From positions 3,598,501-3,662,500 of the forward strand of contig OZ020256.1 of NCBI GenBank assembly GCA_963971285.1: DNA of 64,000 nucleotides, written 5' to 3'. The translations under genes were made by a program, and so were the position numbers. The notes under the pieces were generated by a model. That model saw only the letters and a program-made list of their open reading frames with translations. It was not told the DNA's origin and made no database searches. How positions within the stretch are numbered: the stretch's first letter is position 1; each line of letters opens with the position of its first letter. This stretch comes from Astropecten irregularis (taxonomy: Eukaryota > Echinodermata > Asteroidea > Paxillosida > Astropectinidae). Shown here one piece after another: positions 35,237-47,056 of this stretch.

Positions 35237-35859
35237 ACTTGTATTAATATAGCTCCTTAAAAATTGCATCTAACCATGTCATTTTATATCTCTCCAAAAT
35301 AACCAAGTAAAATTATTTTCCTGTAAAATTCTACACCCTTTCATGAAACAATTAAACAAATTCTATTTAAAAATAAAATGATTTTAAATTAAATGCTCAC
35401 GTCCTATGGTCATCACAAACATTGAGAACTGTAAGCTATTTATAAGCATGTTCACCAAATGACTTGATATACCAGTTATTATAATGATGAATGTAGTCTG
35501 AATTTCTCATGAGGTACATTTTATAACTGCTAGAAATCTTCATACCACTGAAATCGCTGAATCTTTCATACAATATATCAACAATTAATGCATAATTTAT
35601 AACTACCACGCACTGGGGGTTGCTCTTAAACCTTTCACTGCCATTCCCATAAACTTGTATGCCTGATTTAAATAAAACCACAGATTTTAAAAACAAAAAC
35701 AAAAAGGAAAAAAGTCTGCACAAAAAAACTTAATGTCACTCGTTCTGAAGCAATTAGATTAAAACAAATTCAAAAACAAGGCTGTAACAAGTAATTGTGA
35801 TTTTGTAGCACTAATCTGGTTCTTATATCTACCCCTAAAACTTTGAAACATTCTCTTTT

Positions 35860-38800
35860 TCAAAATAACTGCAGAAGATGACAGCAAAACCTATGGAGAG
35901 GAAATCCCACGACATTGAAGTAATCTCCGTTGACGCTTCTGACTAGGGTCCCACCAAGCTCCTGAATACCGTAGCCACCGGCTTTGTCCCTGATACAAAT
36001 AAATTAATCCAAAAACCAAAAGTAATTGTCAAAGAGGAACCCAGTTTTGACCATACTTCAACTTTCATATCGGGGTCAGAGAGTATTGTTATAACAAAAA
36101 TACAGAACAACAAATCTGAGACAGCATTTTCAGCAATATAGTCAGCAATATATATTTTTCTTTAATTTCATTAATTCTCCCACAAACTGCCGTCAAAAAT
36201 AAAACATCAAATAAACACACAAGGGAAACTCACTGAATTTTAAAGTCATTGAAAAATATTCCTGTACAGGAGGTCGCCAGTTCGAATCCCGATCCAGTTA
36301 AGTTTTCTTTGTTCACTTTTCAATGACTTTAAAAATAAAACATCATAATCACTATTTTCGGAAGTTGATGACAGCAAATTAATTCATCCGAGTAAACACT
36401 TCCATTTTGCTGAGAAGGCGCATTAGAAATCATCAGATTCATAAAAATGTGAAGATTTGAAAAGCAAAACCTTGGGAGATAACACTATTTTCCATGTTTG
36501 TAAACTTGTTATAGGATGTTATTAGGATGTGCTAATCTGAACACACTTACATTGGTTCCCCTGTCTCTATGTAACCTCGGATGATGTCCGGTGAAAGAAC
36601 GCTCAAGTTAACTTCTGTTGTTTCGTGGAATTGTGTTATGTGCAATGGGCCATCTGATTCAGGCGAGCTTTCCTCTGCAAATTAGAAGTAACATAATTTA
36701 AGAGTTCAAACAAGAATATAGTGTGCTTCTGGCAGGGAAGAATGGTGTTGGCAGGATATACCCTGGGGTCGATTTCACCAAACTCATTGTAACCAAAGAT
36801 TATATAGCGTGCGTGAAGTGTCGCTATATACTATCTTTGATTGTAACTTACTATCAATCGTAGGACTTATGATGCATTGCAGCCCTACGTAGGATACGAT
36901 GGGTTATCCTCCTTAACTAGAGTTATGATCGATCGTAGGGCTTCGTGAAATCAACCCCTGTGGCCTGATATTATACCGTGGCCTGAACATGCATTCTTGA
37001 AGGGGAAGGCCATTTTTCATTCAAGCACTCCGACTAGAAAACTGGCCAAGAAGGCCAAGGCCAAGGCATCAGGCCAAGACCTCCATCAGATTTTAAAGCC
37101 TGAAGTATTGGAGTTTGGTATGATTTATATTAAACTTTATAACAAAGCAATCATTTTCAATAATAAGTTTAAATAGTGCAGGAGTGTCTGGCAAAATTAC
37201 AGGCTTACTTACTTTCATTTCATTTTTTTTGTACAAATAAATTTGACTTACTGTGACTAGAATGAGCAAAGAAATTTTGAGAGTAACAGGAATTTCAACC
37301 AAGAACTCTGGATATATGTATTATATGAGGCTGAGCTATGATGATTGTCATTCTATGAACAAGTATCTTTGCTTGGGTGTGCCAGTTAGAAGCCTTGGAT
37401 GTCAAAGTCATCCCTGCAATAATTATACACACAAAACGCTGCATCTTTCAACTTCTGCAGCTGCATTTACACTCTGCACTGGCAGAGTTGGATCATTTCA
37501 GTATTAAATTTGACTTACGTTTGTAAGTGACCAACACTACGCCTGTATGGACATGATGCGTTGAGCCACTAAGCCGGCTCAGCATCTCAAAGGCATCGTC
37601 CTTGTCTTTGGGTTTCTCCAGGATCTGGTCTCCTAACGTCTGTTGAGAGATGAGTTGAGAGAATTGTCTTTTTTTTAAGCAAGGTTGTTACTTGGCTGAA
37701 TGCATCAACATTCCTATCAAGGTGTCGTGCCTTTTAAATGTTACATCTATCGAATCATCAAATAACCACAAGGGAAACTGACTGGATTAATTCTAAGTCA
37801 TTGAAAAGTGGACAAAGAAAAATTGACTGGAGTGGGATTTGAACCAGCGACCATGACTAAATTTGAACTTGAACCTACACTAGCTTAATTGATTGGTCTT
37901 AAGAAGGGGAAGGGGAGGGGCGAAGGGGAGGGGCAAGGGGAGGGGGATTGGGAAGGAGGGGATTAGTTCATTGGGGAAGGACCAAGACTAAATGTTTAAA
38001 AAACCAGAGTGACTTTAATACATTTTAGTTACCAATGAGGGCAATATCAGAAGACAAATATCAAGCGAAGAATGTTCTTGGAAAAAAGTGAATTTGCTAG
38101 AAACCGGTACAGTAAATTAAAATCAATCAAAATGAAATCAACTACAAGAATGTAACACATTAGCGACAATAGTGTACACTAATTATATTGAATGTATAGA
38201 ATCTTCCATACACAGGTATTCAGTGTCTTTAATGAAATATGGTCAAACCTGAACTGAATATTACATTATGAGTTTCCTATGTGAAGCCAAGAATTTACAT
38301 AGTACTTACCACAACTGTGTCTGCTCCAATGATAAGATGTGGTCTTTCAACCTATAAAGTGTAAATGTAAACATTTTCAAAGGGTCAAATTTATGAATTC
38401 ATGAACGACAAAGAAATGACAATTAAGACAAATAAGAACAGAGGAATAAATCGCTTCAACTTTTCTGCCAGAAATATACACTTGTTTTAAGGGAAAGGGT
38501 ACAAAATATCTATGTCTCAAAAAACTTGTAAAAGAGAGCTTTTACTTTTCCTTTAAAACTTATCTATGACTCGGCTCAAACTGTCAAACATTCCATGGGT
38601 CAATTTCACAGAACACATCGTAACTTACTATCAATCGTTGGACTTTTGACGCATTGCAGCCCTAAGTAAGTTAAAATGAGTTATCCTTTGTAACTGGAGT
38701 TACGGTCGATCATAGGGGTTTGTGAAATCTGTACAAAAATGGCAGCATGCACTGTACTCGATATGACAAATAGAATGGAGACCACCCCTAGTGGTAGGCT

Positions 38801-39791
38801 TTACTTACTCCTTGCAGTCTCTCAGCAACCTCTATGGCTTTTCTCCGGGCAGTTTCTTTCGCGTACTCCGCTGCTGAGCTGAAAGACGATTTGTCCAGAT
38901 TCTCTTCAAAAGTTGACGGCACAACATCAAACTTCAGTCCCTGTACAAATTAGAGATTTAAAAACAAGATGAATCAAGATTAGGAGACAAAGCACTGAAC
39001 ACTTGAGGAACTGCTAGGGCAGTTTATTTGCATATTGACAAATTATTCAAGACTATAGATGCCTTCCTCCATGCCTTAGGCCCTAAGGAACAATCAATTA
39101 AAAATGCACAATGAAAAACATTTCAAGATTTCCCCTTGTTTATACTAACTTCAAGGGTTTGAAGAGGACCTAAAAACATTACAATGTTTTTAGGTCCTCT
39201 TCAAACCTAGAGTCAAGCTCCAGCCTCCAGCTCATAGCAGGCTTTTAAGTCTGTCATCCAAGTACCAACAATACAAGTTTAGGCTTTCCACTCAAGTTGG
39301 AGCTCCCTAGTTTTTCTCATACACAACAAAGTCTCGCGCTTTGAAGCTGAGCCTCAATTTTGGCATCAGGAAGAAATGGTCTGAAGCCAAGTAAGGTTTG
39401 GAGAAGGTCATCATCTAGACTGAACAAAATAATAATTAAGCAAATGAACATAAACTCTACATATAGCATCTTATATCGGGTTCGGCACTTCCAGTAACTT
39501 TGATGTGTACCACAATTTGTACACACAAATGTGAATGGTTTCTCAATTTGGAATGTACACATTTTTATCTAATGAGTAATGACCAATGACGATCATCATT
39601 AGGCCTACTGGCTAAGCTCCAAATTCAATTGTCATCTTCCGAAGATATGTCACTCAGTGCAATGAATCTTGTCCAGATATGATCCAAAATTTGACTCTCA
39701 CAATGTTTTTTAAAACGTGCTTCCTCCGTGGAGATCCACTTGCTAGAACGATTCTCATTGCCGACAACTCAGCCATGATGGGTTGCAACAT
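35860..39791 (-). CDS. Stand-alone Maf-family nucleoside triphosphate pyrophosphatase (ASMTL N-terminal-domain homologue), 6 exons
   Basis: Maf proteins hydrolyse nucleoside triphosphates such as dTTP and UTP to monophosphates, removing non-canonical nucleotides in the cytosol. Minus-strand exons: 39791-39702, 38940-38809, 38351-38310, 37639-37519, 36674-36551, 35989-35860. All introns are GT/AG (first donor GTGAGAG) with matching phases, giving 212 residues. Family marks: ASGSPRR (17-23), [16 protein letters not shown] (31-46), IIGADTVV (81-88, with the catalytic Asp of GADT at 85), [20 protein letters not shown] (94-113), HVHTGV (117-122), the FHETTEVNL stretch (145-152), and [13 protein letters not shown] (171-183) followed by NVVGFPL. 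Vertebrate ASMTL fuses this domain to a methyltransferase-like half; here a stop follows the Maf domain at once, so the protein is single-domain like bacterial Maf. An internal Met at residue 6 or 12 could be the true start. Substrate specificity is inferred. Confidence 0.92.
36240..36345 (+). mobile_element. tRNA-type SINE (family A), partial with inverted tails
   Basis: It holds the 3-prime half of the head (CCTGTACAGGAGGTCGCCAG, TTCGAATCCCGATCCAGTT). On the left is TGAATTTTAAAGTCATTGAA and on the right TTTTCAATGACTTTAAAA, an inverted pair. Lies in intron 5 of the Maf gene. Confidence 0.6.
36763..36960. mobile_element. Short inverted-repeat DNA element, CGTAACT type, copy 2
   Basis: The ends GGGGTCGATTTCACCAAAC and TTCGTGAAATCAACCCCTG are inverses. 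About 45 extra bases near the left end (AAGATTATATAGCG to CGCTATATACTATCTTT) form their own small inverted repeat. In intron 4 of the Maf gene. Confidence 0.65.
37770..37868 (-). mobile_element. tRNA-type SINE (family A), truncated
   Basis: GGGAAACTGACTGGATTAAT, AAGTCATTGAAAAGTGGACA and AATTGACTGGAGTGGGATTT are the tail and B box in reverse. The copy stops after GAACCAGCGACCATGAC. In intron 3 of the Maf gene. Confidence 0.6.
37903..37961 (+). repeat. G-rich tract with quadruplex potential
   Basis: Many runs of four or more G separated by one to four bases (GAAGGGGAAGGGGAGGGGCG and on). It lies in intron 3 of the Maf gene, so the G-rich strand is the template strand. Confidence 0.7.
38596..38730. 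mobile_element. Short inverted-repeat DNA element, CGTAACT type, copy 3
   Basis: GGGTCAATTTCACAGAACAC on the left and GTTTGTGAAATC on the right. The core has CATCGTAACTTACTATCAAT and GTAACTGGAGTTACGG. In intron 2 of the Maf gene. Confidence 0.6.
39156..39207. repeat. 52-bp near-perfect palindrome
   Basis: A 25-base arm beginning GGTTTGAAGAGGACCTAAAA is mirrored exactly after a 2-base spacer (AC). It lies in intron 1 of the Maf gene and does not match any repeat family in the window. Confidence 0.9.
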
Positions 39792-40136
39792 GATGAAAGG
39801 CTGCAGTGACTAGCTGACTAGGGATGGCTGGAAAAAATGAGAGCAAAGAAGACCTAAATCAATTAGTTGTTTTGAACAAGTATAGAAGACCGAACGCAAA
39901 GCCAATCAGTGTAGTTGCATTGTAATGGTCAGACGTAATAACCCTTGCCTTGGTCTGAGATGGTGATACCTTAGCCTAGGTCCCTGTCCTTATCAACCCA
40001 TGTCCAAGAATTACGATCATCGCAACTAGCATGGAAAGAGGTGGAAAAGGCAGTAACTGTGTCAAGCCAAGGCCGCCAGACCGGCATATTCTGACACTAG
40101 TACTGGTACTGAGGCCTAGTACTAGTAGTAGCTATC

Positions 40137-40290
40137 CAGAGGTCGATTTCACCAAACTCATCGTTACTTACTATCAATCATAGGACTTGTGGTGCATTGA
40201 AGCCCTACGTAGGATAAGTAGGATACGATTGGTTATCCTTCGTAACTCGAGGTACGATCGATCGCAGGGCTTCGTGGAATCGACCCCAGG
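40137..40290. mobile_element. Short inverted-repeat DNA element, CGTAACT type, copy 4
   Basis: CAGAGGTCGATTTCACCAAA on the left and TTCGTGGAATCGACCCC on the right. It lies about 350 bases upstream of the Maf start codon. Confidence 0.65.
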
Positions 40291-41027
40291 TTAGGGTGCC
40301 TACTCTTGAACATGGAGGTAGGCCTATGTCTTGACATACTGACATAGGCCCGACACTATCGGGGATTGTTAAGTTGGGGACCCTGTTCCTGTATCGGAAA
40401 CTTAATTTTAAACTTATTTACATGCTCAATATGAATAAAAGTACAGGATTAATTTTGTGGAAATTTGGTAGGGTTTTGATAAATGAGGGAAATTATGGGG
40501 TAAAAACAACCAAGGCAACACAACCCAGCCCAGTCACTGGTAAGTGGTAATTTGGTATTATATAAACATGGTGACACTCGTTCCGGCGTGTCAGTGTCTG
40601 GAAGTCAGATAAGAAAGTCATATTTAGGTCGCATTTATTGATCTGAATTCACTCAAAATAGAGTGAGCATCATTGACAGAGGATTAAAATGAGGTTTCAC
40701 ACCAATTGTAGGTTAACAATAACATCTTTTGAACAAATAATAAAAAAAACATAGGATATCATACAGGCGCCGAACTTTACATACAAATCCCCCATTAACA
40801 TTATTCAGGCCGCGCCTCGCTCCATCACTCAGCTCAGGCATCATACTCACTTTTTTGAACTAGATCCTAACAAAGATCGCACACGATGACGAGCTGTAGA
40901 ACTTTAACTTGAACTTGTGCTAAACACACAATACAGTCTACAGATTGAATTACAGAATCGTGCAACACAATGTTTACTGCCTGCCACGCAAACAGAAGCA
41001 CATGTCAAGTTATGTCATCACCCTACA

Positions 41028-41040
41028 TGACCTATGACCT
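41028..41040 (-). promoter_or_regulatory. perfect DR1 nuclear-receptor motif
   Basis: TGACCTATGACCT, that is AGGTCA-T-AGGTCA on the minus strand: the consensus direct repeat with one-base spacing bound by RXR heterodimers and HNF4. It lies 1.2 kb upstream of the Maf start codon. A chance match cannot be excluded. Confidence 0.35.
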
Positions 41041-44000
41041 CAACTCAGTCAAACTTCCTACGGTGTCCAAGAAAAGTCATTTGAAAATGAAATGCATATT
41101 TTTTTAGAAAAAAAAACAGAAATGGAAAAACGTTCTTGCCTGACTTCAGACTTGCCATGCCATTCCCCATAATCATTTCATCATTTGTTTCATGACTGGA
41201 AAATAATTTGTGCATTGGAAATAGCATTTCATCATTTGGCTCATGTCCCTCCAAAAGTGAAATAAACAAATCAATTAAAATTTGCTGACCTGTGGCTACC
41301 GCCATGAATCATCAAATATCTGTAATTTTTGGGAGTAGACACAACTTTGGTTTTGTGCTTTATCGGCTACGGCTAGATTACACAAGAGACTATGGGAAGA
41401 GGCTGAAGTCGTTGTGTAAAAACATAAGTCGTAGCCGAATTAATTCTACTTATGCCAGGTACGGTATCCAGAGTTTTTCGGAACTAGAGATAGATGCTAT
41501 GTGTTGCGTCTGGCCAGATGAAAGGGGCTACCTGTACATTTTATAGATGTTGTGGGGCATCCCGGAAGGGGGGGGGGGGTTGTTGGAAGCATGATGGGTA
41601 TAGACATGTGCAAATCCTATTATGCGTGGATATCTCAACAATAATGAAAATTATAAATAACTTCCTAGGGCCCTTGTTTTTTTTTTGTACGTGTTTGAAT
41701 TGTGCTTAAAACAAACGTTAACATGGTGTTCTTGAGGTGAAGGATATGCAGGATGGTAAGAATGTGGATAAGATATCCCTCCCCGCCAGTGACCAATAAA
41801 AGACAATGACACCATGGACCGTGTGTTGAGTGGCCTGACATAAGAGTAACGTTTATATTTGGGAAAAGTCTGTTGACCTCCGAAGTATATACAGTATTTA
41901 AGATAATTATTTATTTTTTTATCAATGAGGGTCCAAACGTGAAGCATTTGTGGAGGAGTACATGTATGATCCAGCAGGAAGTATACTCCCCTCGCAATGG
42001 CGAATGCTTCATTGACATAATTATGTATGTCATCACTCACAAGTGAAGCAAGTATGGGAGCAAGGGAACAACCTCTCGAGGGGAGAATAGGGGGAAGTGT
42101 CGTGGCAGTATTGGGATGCCCTTATAGGTACACTCCCCTGGAGAGTGTACCTATAAGGGCAATGTGAACATCAGAATTCTGCACCAGATGCATGCGTATT
42201 TACTGTACTTTGTAAATTAATGACCCGAAATTTCCCGATATTTGAGTATACTTTGGCGTTATAAATCAACATTTTCTCTAAGCATGACAGGCTGCTGAAT
42301 TTGGTACGAGATGAACACGTAGGGTAAATGTGACCCAATGCAGCGTAATGAGGACTGTTCCCCAGATTTGACTTTTTGAGTTATATACACTACTAGAAGG
42401 AGTAATCCATGGGCTTTCCAATGATACAAAAATTATTTTCATATCTTATTCCATTCCAAAGTTATGACCCGATAAAGAGAACGTAGCGGTGCTCAGACTC
42501 GGAAATTACTTTTCGAGAAAAATGGCTTCAAAGTTTATACATGACGCGCGCGTCGCAATCAGTGACCGGCAGAGCGCTGTATGCCTATGTACAGTACATG
42601 TTTGTGTACGTTGTTTGTGCACTAATAATGGATCAACATTGAGGGGCTTATGACTGTGAAATTTTGTTTCCTTCCAAGATAAAAATGACTTTCATTTTGT
42701 CTTAAAATTAATCCTGTTACTATTTGGAAAAAGAAGTATACGTAAACATGTTTAAATCTAGCATTACTACTATGAATAACAGCATTGTTTTTTACCAACA
42801 ATGAAAGATGATGTTCCCAGTTTCCCACTGTTTCAACTGAGTCACCAAATTTTTTAATTTGGCCCACTGTATTTCATCGGTCAACCCAATGGCTCCAGTA
42901 TTTCCTCAGGCAGTTGAAGGTAGAATATGAAATGTTCGTCTACATTTAGCTCCAACTGTGTCAGAAAACATCCACTGCAAGTATAGGCCAGTTGTTGGTT
43001 TTAGCGTGGGAATTGTATTTTAACATTATTATACTGGCCTACCGTTGCAGAGATTTACCGTGTCAACGCGTGGCATTGAACTTCCTTCGGTTTTACTCGC
43101 CAAAACTACCCGTGACAATTTGACAAAAACACACCAATAAGAAGGGCAATTACGGAACCCAATTTTGCGTTTGGTAATTGCCGATTTTCGGTAAAACAAT
43201 CAGGCTAATCTTTAAAATAAAATGTATTCCACGCAACAAACACCGCTGCCATTGCAATGTTTATAAGCACTGTTTTCTATCGTGTACATGTACACTGTAC
43301 TGGCCTATGGCTTACTGCACTAGCACTAGTACTAGTACTGCACCGTATACAGTACATGTACGCATTATACATTGTGTGCATGTGGATACTGTGTGTACAC
43401 ACAGAACGAATGTCGCTTAGCGACTGTGGCGCGCTACGCGCACAGTGATTGGCTGAGCGCTGTGCTACATCACGTATCTAAGTAAACAGTACGCGCTTGG
43501 GTCCAATCAGGGAGATGTATTTGAATGACGCGGGCCCTGGCCCCGAACTAGACAGTGATTTCGCTTTGCACACGGTGTTTTGTTTACAAACTTCAATGGA
43601 TTGATATGGAATAACGGGGTTTCTGAGGATGATGTCATTGCTATTAATAGAAAGAGTAGTCAATGCTCGATTGAATGGTACCATACACACCGTGCAGCCA
43701 TCAACAGATCAGCACGAATTCGCGCTGTGAACTTGGTCAGATTTTGAGATATTTTCCTCAGATTTTGTAAAAGATGACAGAAAGACTCTTCAAACACGTT
43801 CTGGAAAACCTCCTTTTTACTCATTTTCCTTATTTGTTTTCGAAATAATTATGAATGCAGTGAATCTTTGATACTTTACCAATCCAAAAATACAAGAAAA
43901 CAAAAATTGATTTTGGAGTAATTTTTTGCGATTCGGCATTTTCGGACGTCGATTACACGGAATTGACTTTTGGGGAACATTCCTCATTTGGCTCCATTGG

Positions 44001-45042
44001 GTCACAAATGTGCCATGATTCGGACACTTAAGCAATTTGGGATTATTTGACCTTCTTAATGTTTGTTTCTCTCAACTATTTTCACTTATGAACAACAAAG
44101 TGTAGTTATTATATCCAGGTTGATATTTTATTAAAGTTTTTTGTGTCCTTGAAATGAAATTGACTTGAAACATAACCTTAATTTTTGCCATGATTCGGAC
44201 ACCCTGTCCATGATTCGGACACACATGAACAAATGCTGAAAAAACATGCCTTGCAAAATAAATAATACCTCATCAATGCAGTGGGCAAATTCTTAAGTTG
44301 CCACCATTTATTTTCCCAAAAAAGTGTCATTTGACTGCTCAGAACTCAAAAAAGAAAATTGGTGCATGGACACATCCAGGACTTATTTTCAGAGTTTTTG
44401 AAGGCAATGCCCTGATAAAAACGGGCCATTTCAGCCATATCGTGAAATTGGACTCCATTCCGTCCGTGTGCTCCCGTGCGCACGACTCTAGTGTGTACAA
44501 AGTCAATGGCGTAGATATTAGACTCCAGCCATTGACGAAATGAACGGCAGTCAATGGAGTGGAGTGTAAATTCGGGAGATGCCGGCATTTCTTCTAAAAT
44601 GGAACATACACAAGCCACAAAATTATTTTGGCATATTTTTTAGCGACTCTGGGGGCCTGGGTAGCATTAATCAATGGAGTGTCAAAAATCATGGCACATA
44701 TACCTTGGCTTCTGGACAAGGAAATTTATGCAAGTTCAAATTGGCAACGCAGCTCTCCATAATTTGGACCTTGATGGTATATTGATGAACAGAATAATTT
44801 ACCAGTTTCATATAAAAAAAATCCTGTTAAATTTAATTAATTTTCTGTGTTTTTAAATAATGCATTTTCTCACAACCCTATTTTTAACAGGGCTCTTAAG
44901 TTAAGGATCACCCTTTAATTTTTTTTAACTTGAGGTTGTGCCCCAATTTCCTAACAGAAAATGTGACATTTTATAATAGGAATTGGATCATGTAAAGTAT
45001 GTGGCACCGTTGTTTAGTCTAATAGGCCCTAGTGCACCTATC
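41041..45042. other. intergenic region between Maf and VAMP7 genes
   Basis: I find no supported exon in 4 kb. The plus-strand frame at 41292-41546 looks mildly protein-like but has no known domain. A G run lies at 41569-41579. CACTAGTACTAGTACTG and TGTACA-rich words occur at 43275-43390. TGATTCGGACAC words occur at 44010-44225. Confidence 0.35.
42118..42160. repeat. 18-bp perfect inverted repeat hairpin
   Basis: GCCCTTATAGGTACACTC and its exact inverse are separated by a 7-base loop (CCCTGGA). There is no coding context and no following T run. Confidence 0.85.
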
Positions 45043-45283
45043 GGAAAGAATTCCACTGATGACCATAATTTGTGCACAACTCTATAGAACCAACAGAGGG
45101 CGTTTTGAGCCAACTGGCTTTGTACAGTTTGTAGGTAAAAGAACCCTGTAAAACTCACTTTTCAGATATTCTATGCAAGTTTTCCACACCTGAAATTGAG
45201 GTTTATCATAATTTGTATCCAATAAGTTAACTCTTGGAGGATATAATCCTTTTTCCGTAATGGTGATCAGTGGAATTCTTTCC
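45043..45283 (+). mobile_element. Short inverted-repeat DNA element (GGAAAGAATTCCACTGA ends), copy 1
   Basis: The ends GGAAAGAATTCCACTGATGA and ATCAGTGGAATTCTTTCC are inverses. The interior shares ACCAACAGAGGGCGTTTTGA with two further copies about 1 kb downstream. Confidence 0.75.
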
Positions 45284-46141
45284 CATTTGCATTTGCACAT
45301 TTTCGAGCATCCGAATGCTTCCGAAAACGTTGCTTCCGAAGACCTGCCGAAGATGACGTTCGTTGTGACGTCACAGGTCATTTAAATAAAGTAATAAAAT
45401 CCACTTTTTGGCTCAGGTATATAATGTTTCGTATTTTTTTCAGCGTTTCCAACCCTCTTGAAACCATTCTAAGGCGTTCCATGAGAAACAATGTCAAAAT
45501 GTTGGCTACAACATACATATCTGGGGCATTTTTGGTCATTACCAGATTTTTTTCTACGAAAGTAATTAAGAGTGTTCCGATAAGGCCCTAGTCGTGTGCA
45601 GCGCCACCTACCGGTGGTTCCGGGAACATTGCGTCTAGTGTCATGTCAATGTAAATATACACAGTTCAATTTCACGTCTATTTGGAACCAGTCTACTTTG
45701 GAGATATTTAATGTTGTCGTACGAATACTAGTCATGTACACATGATCTAATCTTCTGTTTCCTTGAACTGAATGAAACACAAAAAGTGTTAATGCGTGGC
45801 ACCAGAAAGGACTACATTCGTACGAGGAATCCACAGGCCTTAATGTATAGATTGCCAATCCGTAAGTAAAACTGTCAAAACAATGCGAATAGCCCAAAAT
45901 AAATGTGTGATGTGAATAACACGTTCGTCGGTATTTAGGCCTTTTCAGTTCATTTCATGGAGAAATTTCTCCATGGTCAGTCACTCATCAGTAGTGTAAC
46001 GTTAGAGCCATGGTCCATGGAGAAATAACGATTAGAGCAGGCTAAGCCAAGGATAGGATAAGGTCAAGCTCAAGTCACGTACGATTACTCAAAGAGGATT
46101 TAAAAAACGACCAGTAATAGTAGTTAATAGGGAAAGAATTC

Positions 46142-46397
46142 GGAAAGAATTCCACTGATGACCATAATTTGTACACAACTCTATGGAACCAACAGAGGGC
46201 GTTTTGAGCAAGATGGCTGCCGCTATATTCTAAGTGTACAATTTGTAGGTAAAAAAACCCTGTAAAACTCACTTTTCAGATATGCTACCCAAGTTTTCCA
46301 CACCTGAGATTGAAGTTCATCATAATTTGAATCCAATAAGTTAAATCTTGAAGGATATAATCCTTTTTCCGTCATGGTCATCAGTGGAATTCTTTCC
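46142..46397 (+). mobile_element. GGAAAGAATTCC element, copy 2
   Basis: Same ends and the same interior (AACCAACAGAGGGCGTTTTG, AAGTTTTCCACACCTGAGAT) as copy 1. Its right terminus joins copy 3 directly. Confidence 0.75.
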
Positions 46398-46581
46398 TGA
46401 AATTCAATCTCAGGAGTGAAAACTTGTGTAGCTTACCTAAAAATTGAGATTTTCAGGTTTTTTTTTTACCTAGGCCTACAATTATACACTTCGAATGCAG
46501 CGATAGCCATTTTTAACAAAACGCCCTCTGTTGGTCCCATAGGTTTGTGCACAAGTGATGGCCGTCAGTGGAATTCTTTCC
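46398..46581 (-). mobile_element. GGAAAGAATTCC element, copy 3, inverted and shortened
   Basis: Read on the minus strand it runs from GGAAAGAATTCCACTGACGG through ACCAACAGAGGGCGTTTTGT and stops near TGAGATTGAATTTCAGG. It abuts copy 2 head-on. Confidence 0.7.
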
Positions 46582-46716
46582 ATTAATACTTAATAGAATT
46601 TGAACTAGATTTGAACATGGACATGATGGAGGTAGGAAACATTTTTGGGCAAGATAACTCGGTCATTTAATTACCATGCTTCATGTGCTCAACATAACAT
46701 CCTGAGAACTGTTTTC

Positions 46717-46970
46717 TTGGTAATTGTGGACAAGTGGTTCCTAAAACTATAGCAACAAGCAGGTAAGAAAATTGTACTTTTTTCACTGAAATATTGGAGA
46801 CATTTCTTCAATTTAGGGTTTTAAGGACTCAGGAACATTTGCTGAAAGTCAAAAATATCGTTTGGGAGCTGTAGAATATATAAAAAGTTCCTTTCCTATA
46901 ACTGTATAGTTTTAGAAACCACTTGTCCTTTCCTTTATAGTTTTGGGAACCACTTGTCCACAATTACCAA
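46717..46970. mobile_element. Short inverted-repeat DNA element (TTGGTAATTGTGGACAAG ends)
   Basis: TTGGTAATTGTGGACAAGTG at the left and the inverse CACTTGTCCACAATTACCAA at the right; arms of about 35 bases. Part of the right arm is duplicated (GAAACCACTTGTCC, about 30 bases earlier). It ends about 50 bases before the VAMP7 splice acceptor at 47023. Confidence 0.75.
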
Positions 46971-47056
46971 TACCATTTTCTTTACCCATCCCCACTCCCA
47001 TTCTATTCTACCTCTATTTACAGTTCCCACGTGTTGACCTCGAAGAGTCATCAAAG

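Noticed and set aside
39317-39562. Minus-strand frame in Maf intron 1 after a TTGTTCAG acceptor
   Set aside because: Its phase does not fit the phase-0 end of exon 1, it runs to a stop, and exon 1 joins exon 2 directly in a frame that matches the family.
41292-41546. 84-codon plus-strand frame with a partly protein-like composition
   Set aside because: No domain, no clear splice sites and no other coding evidence.
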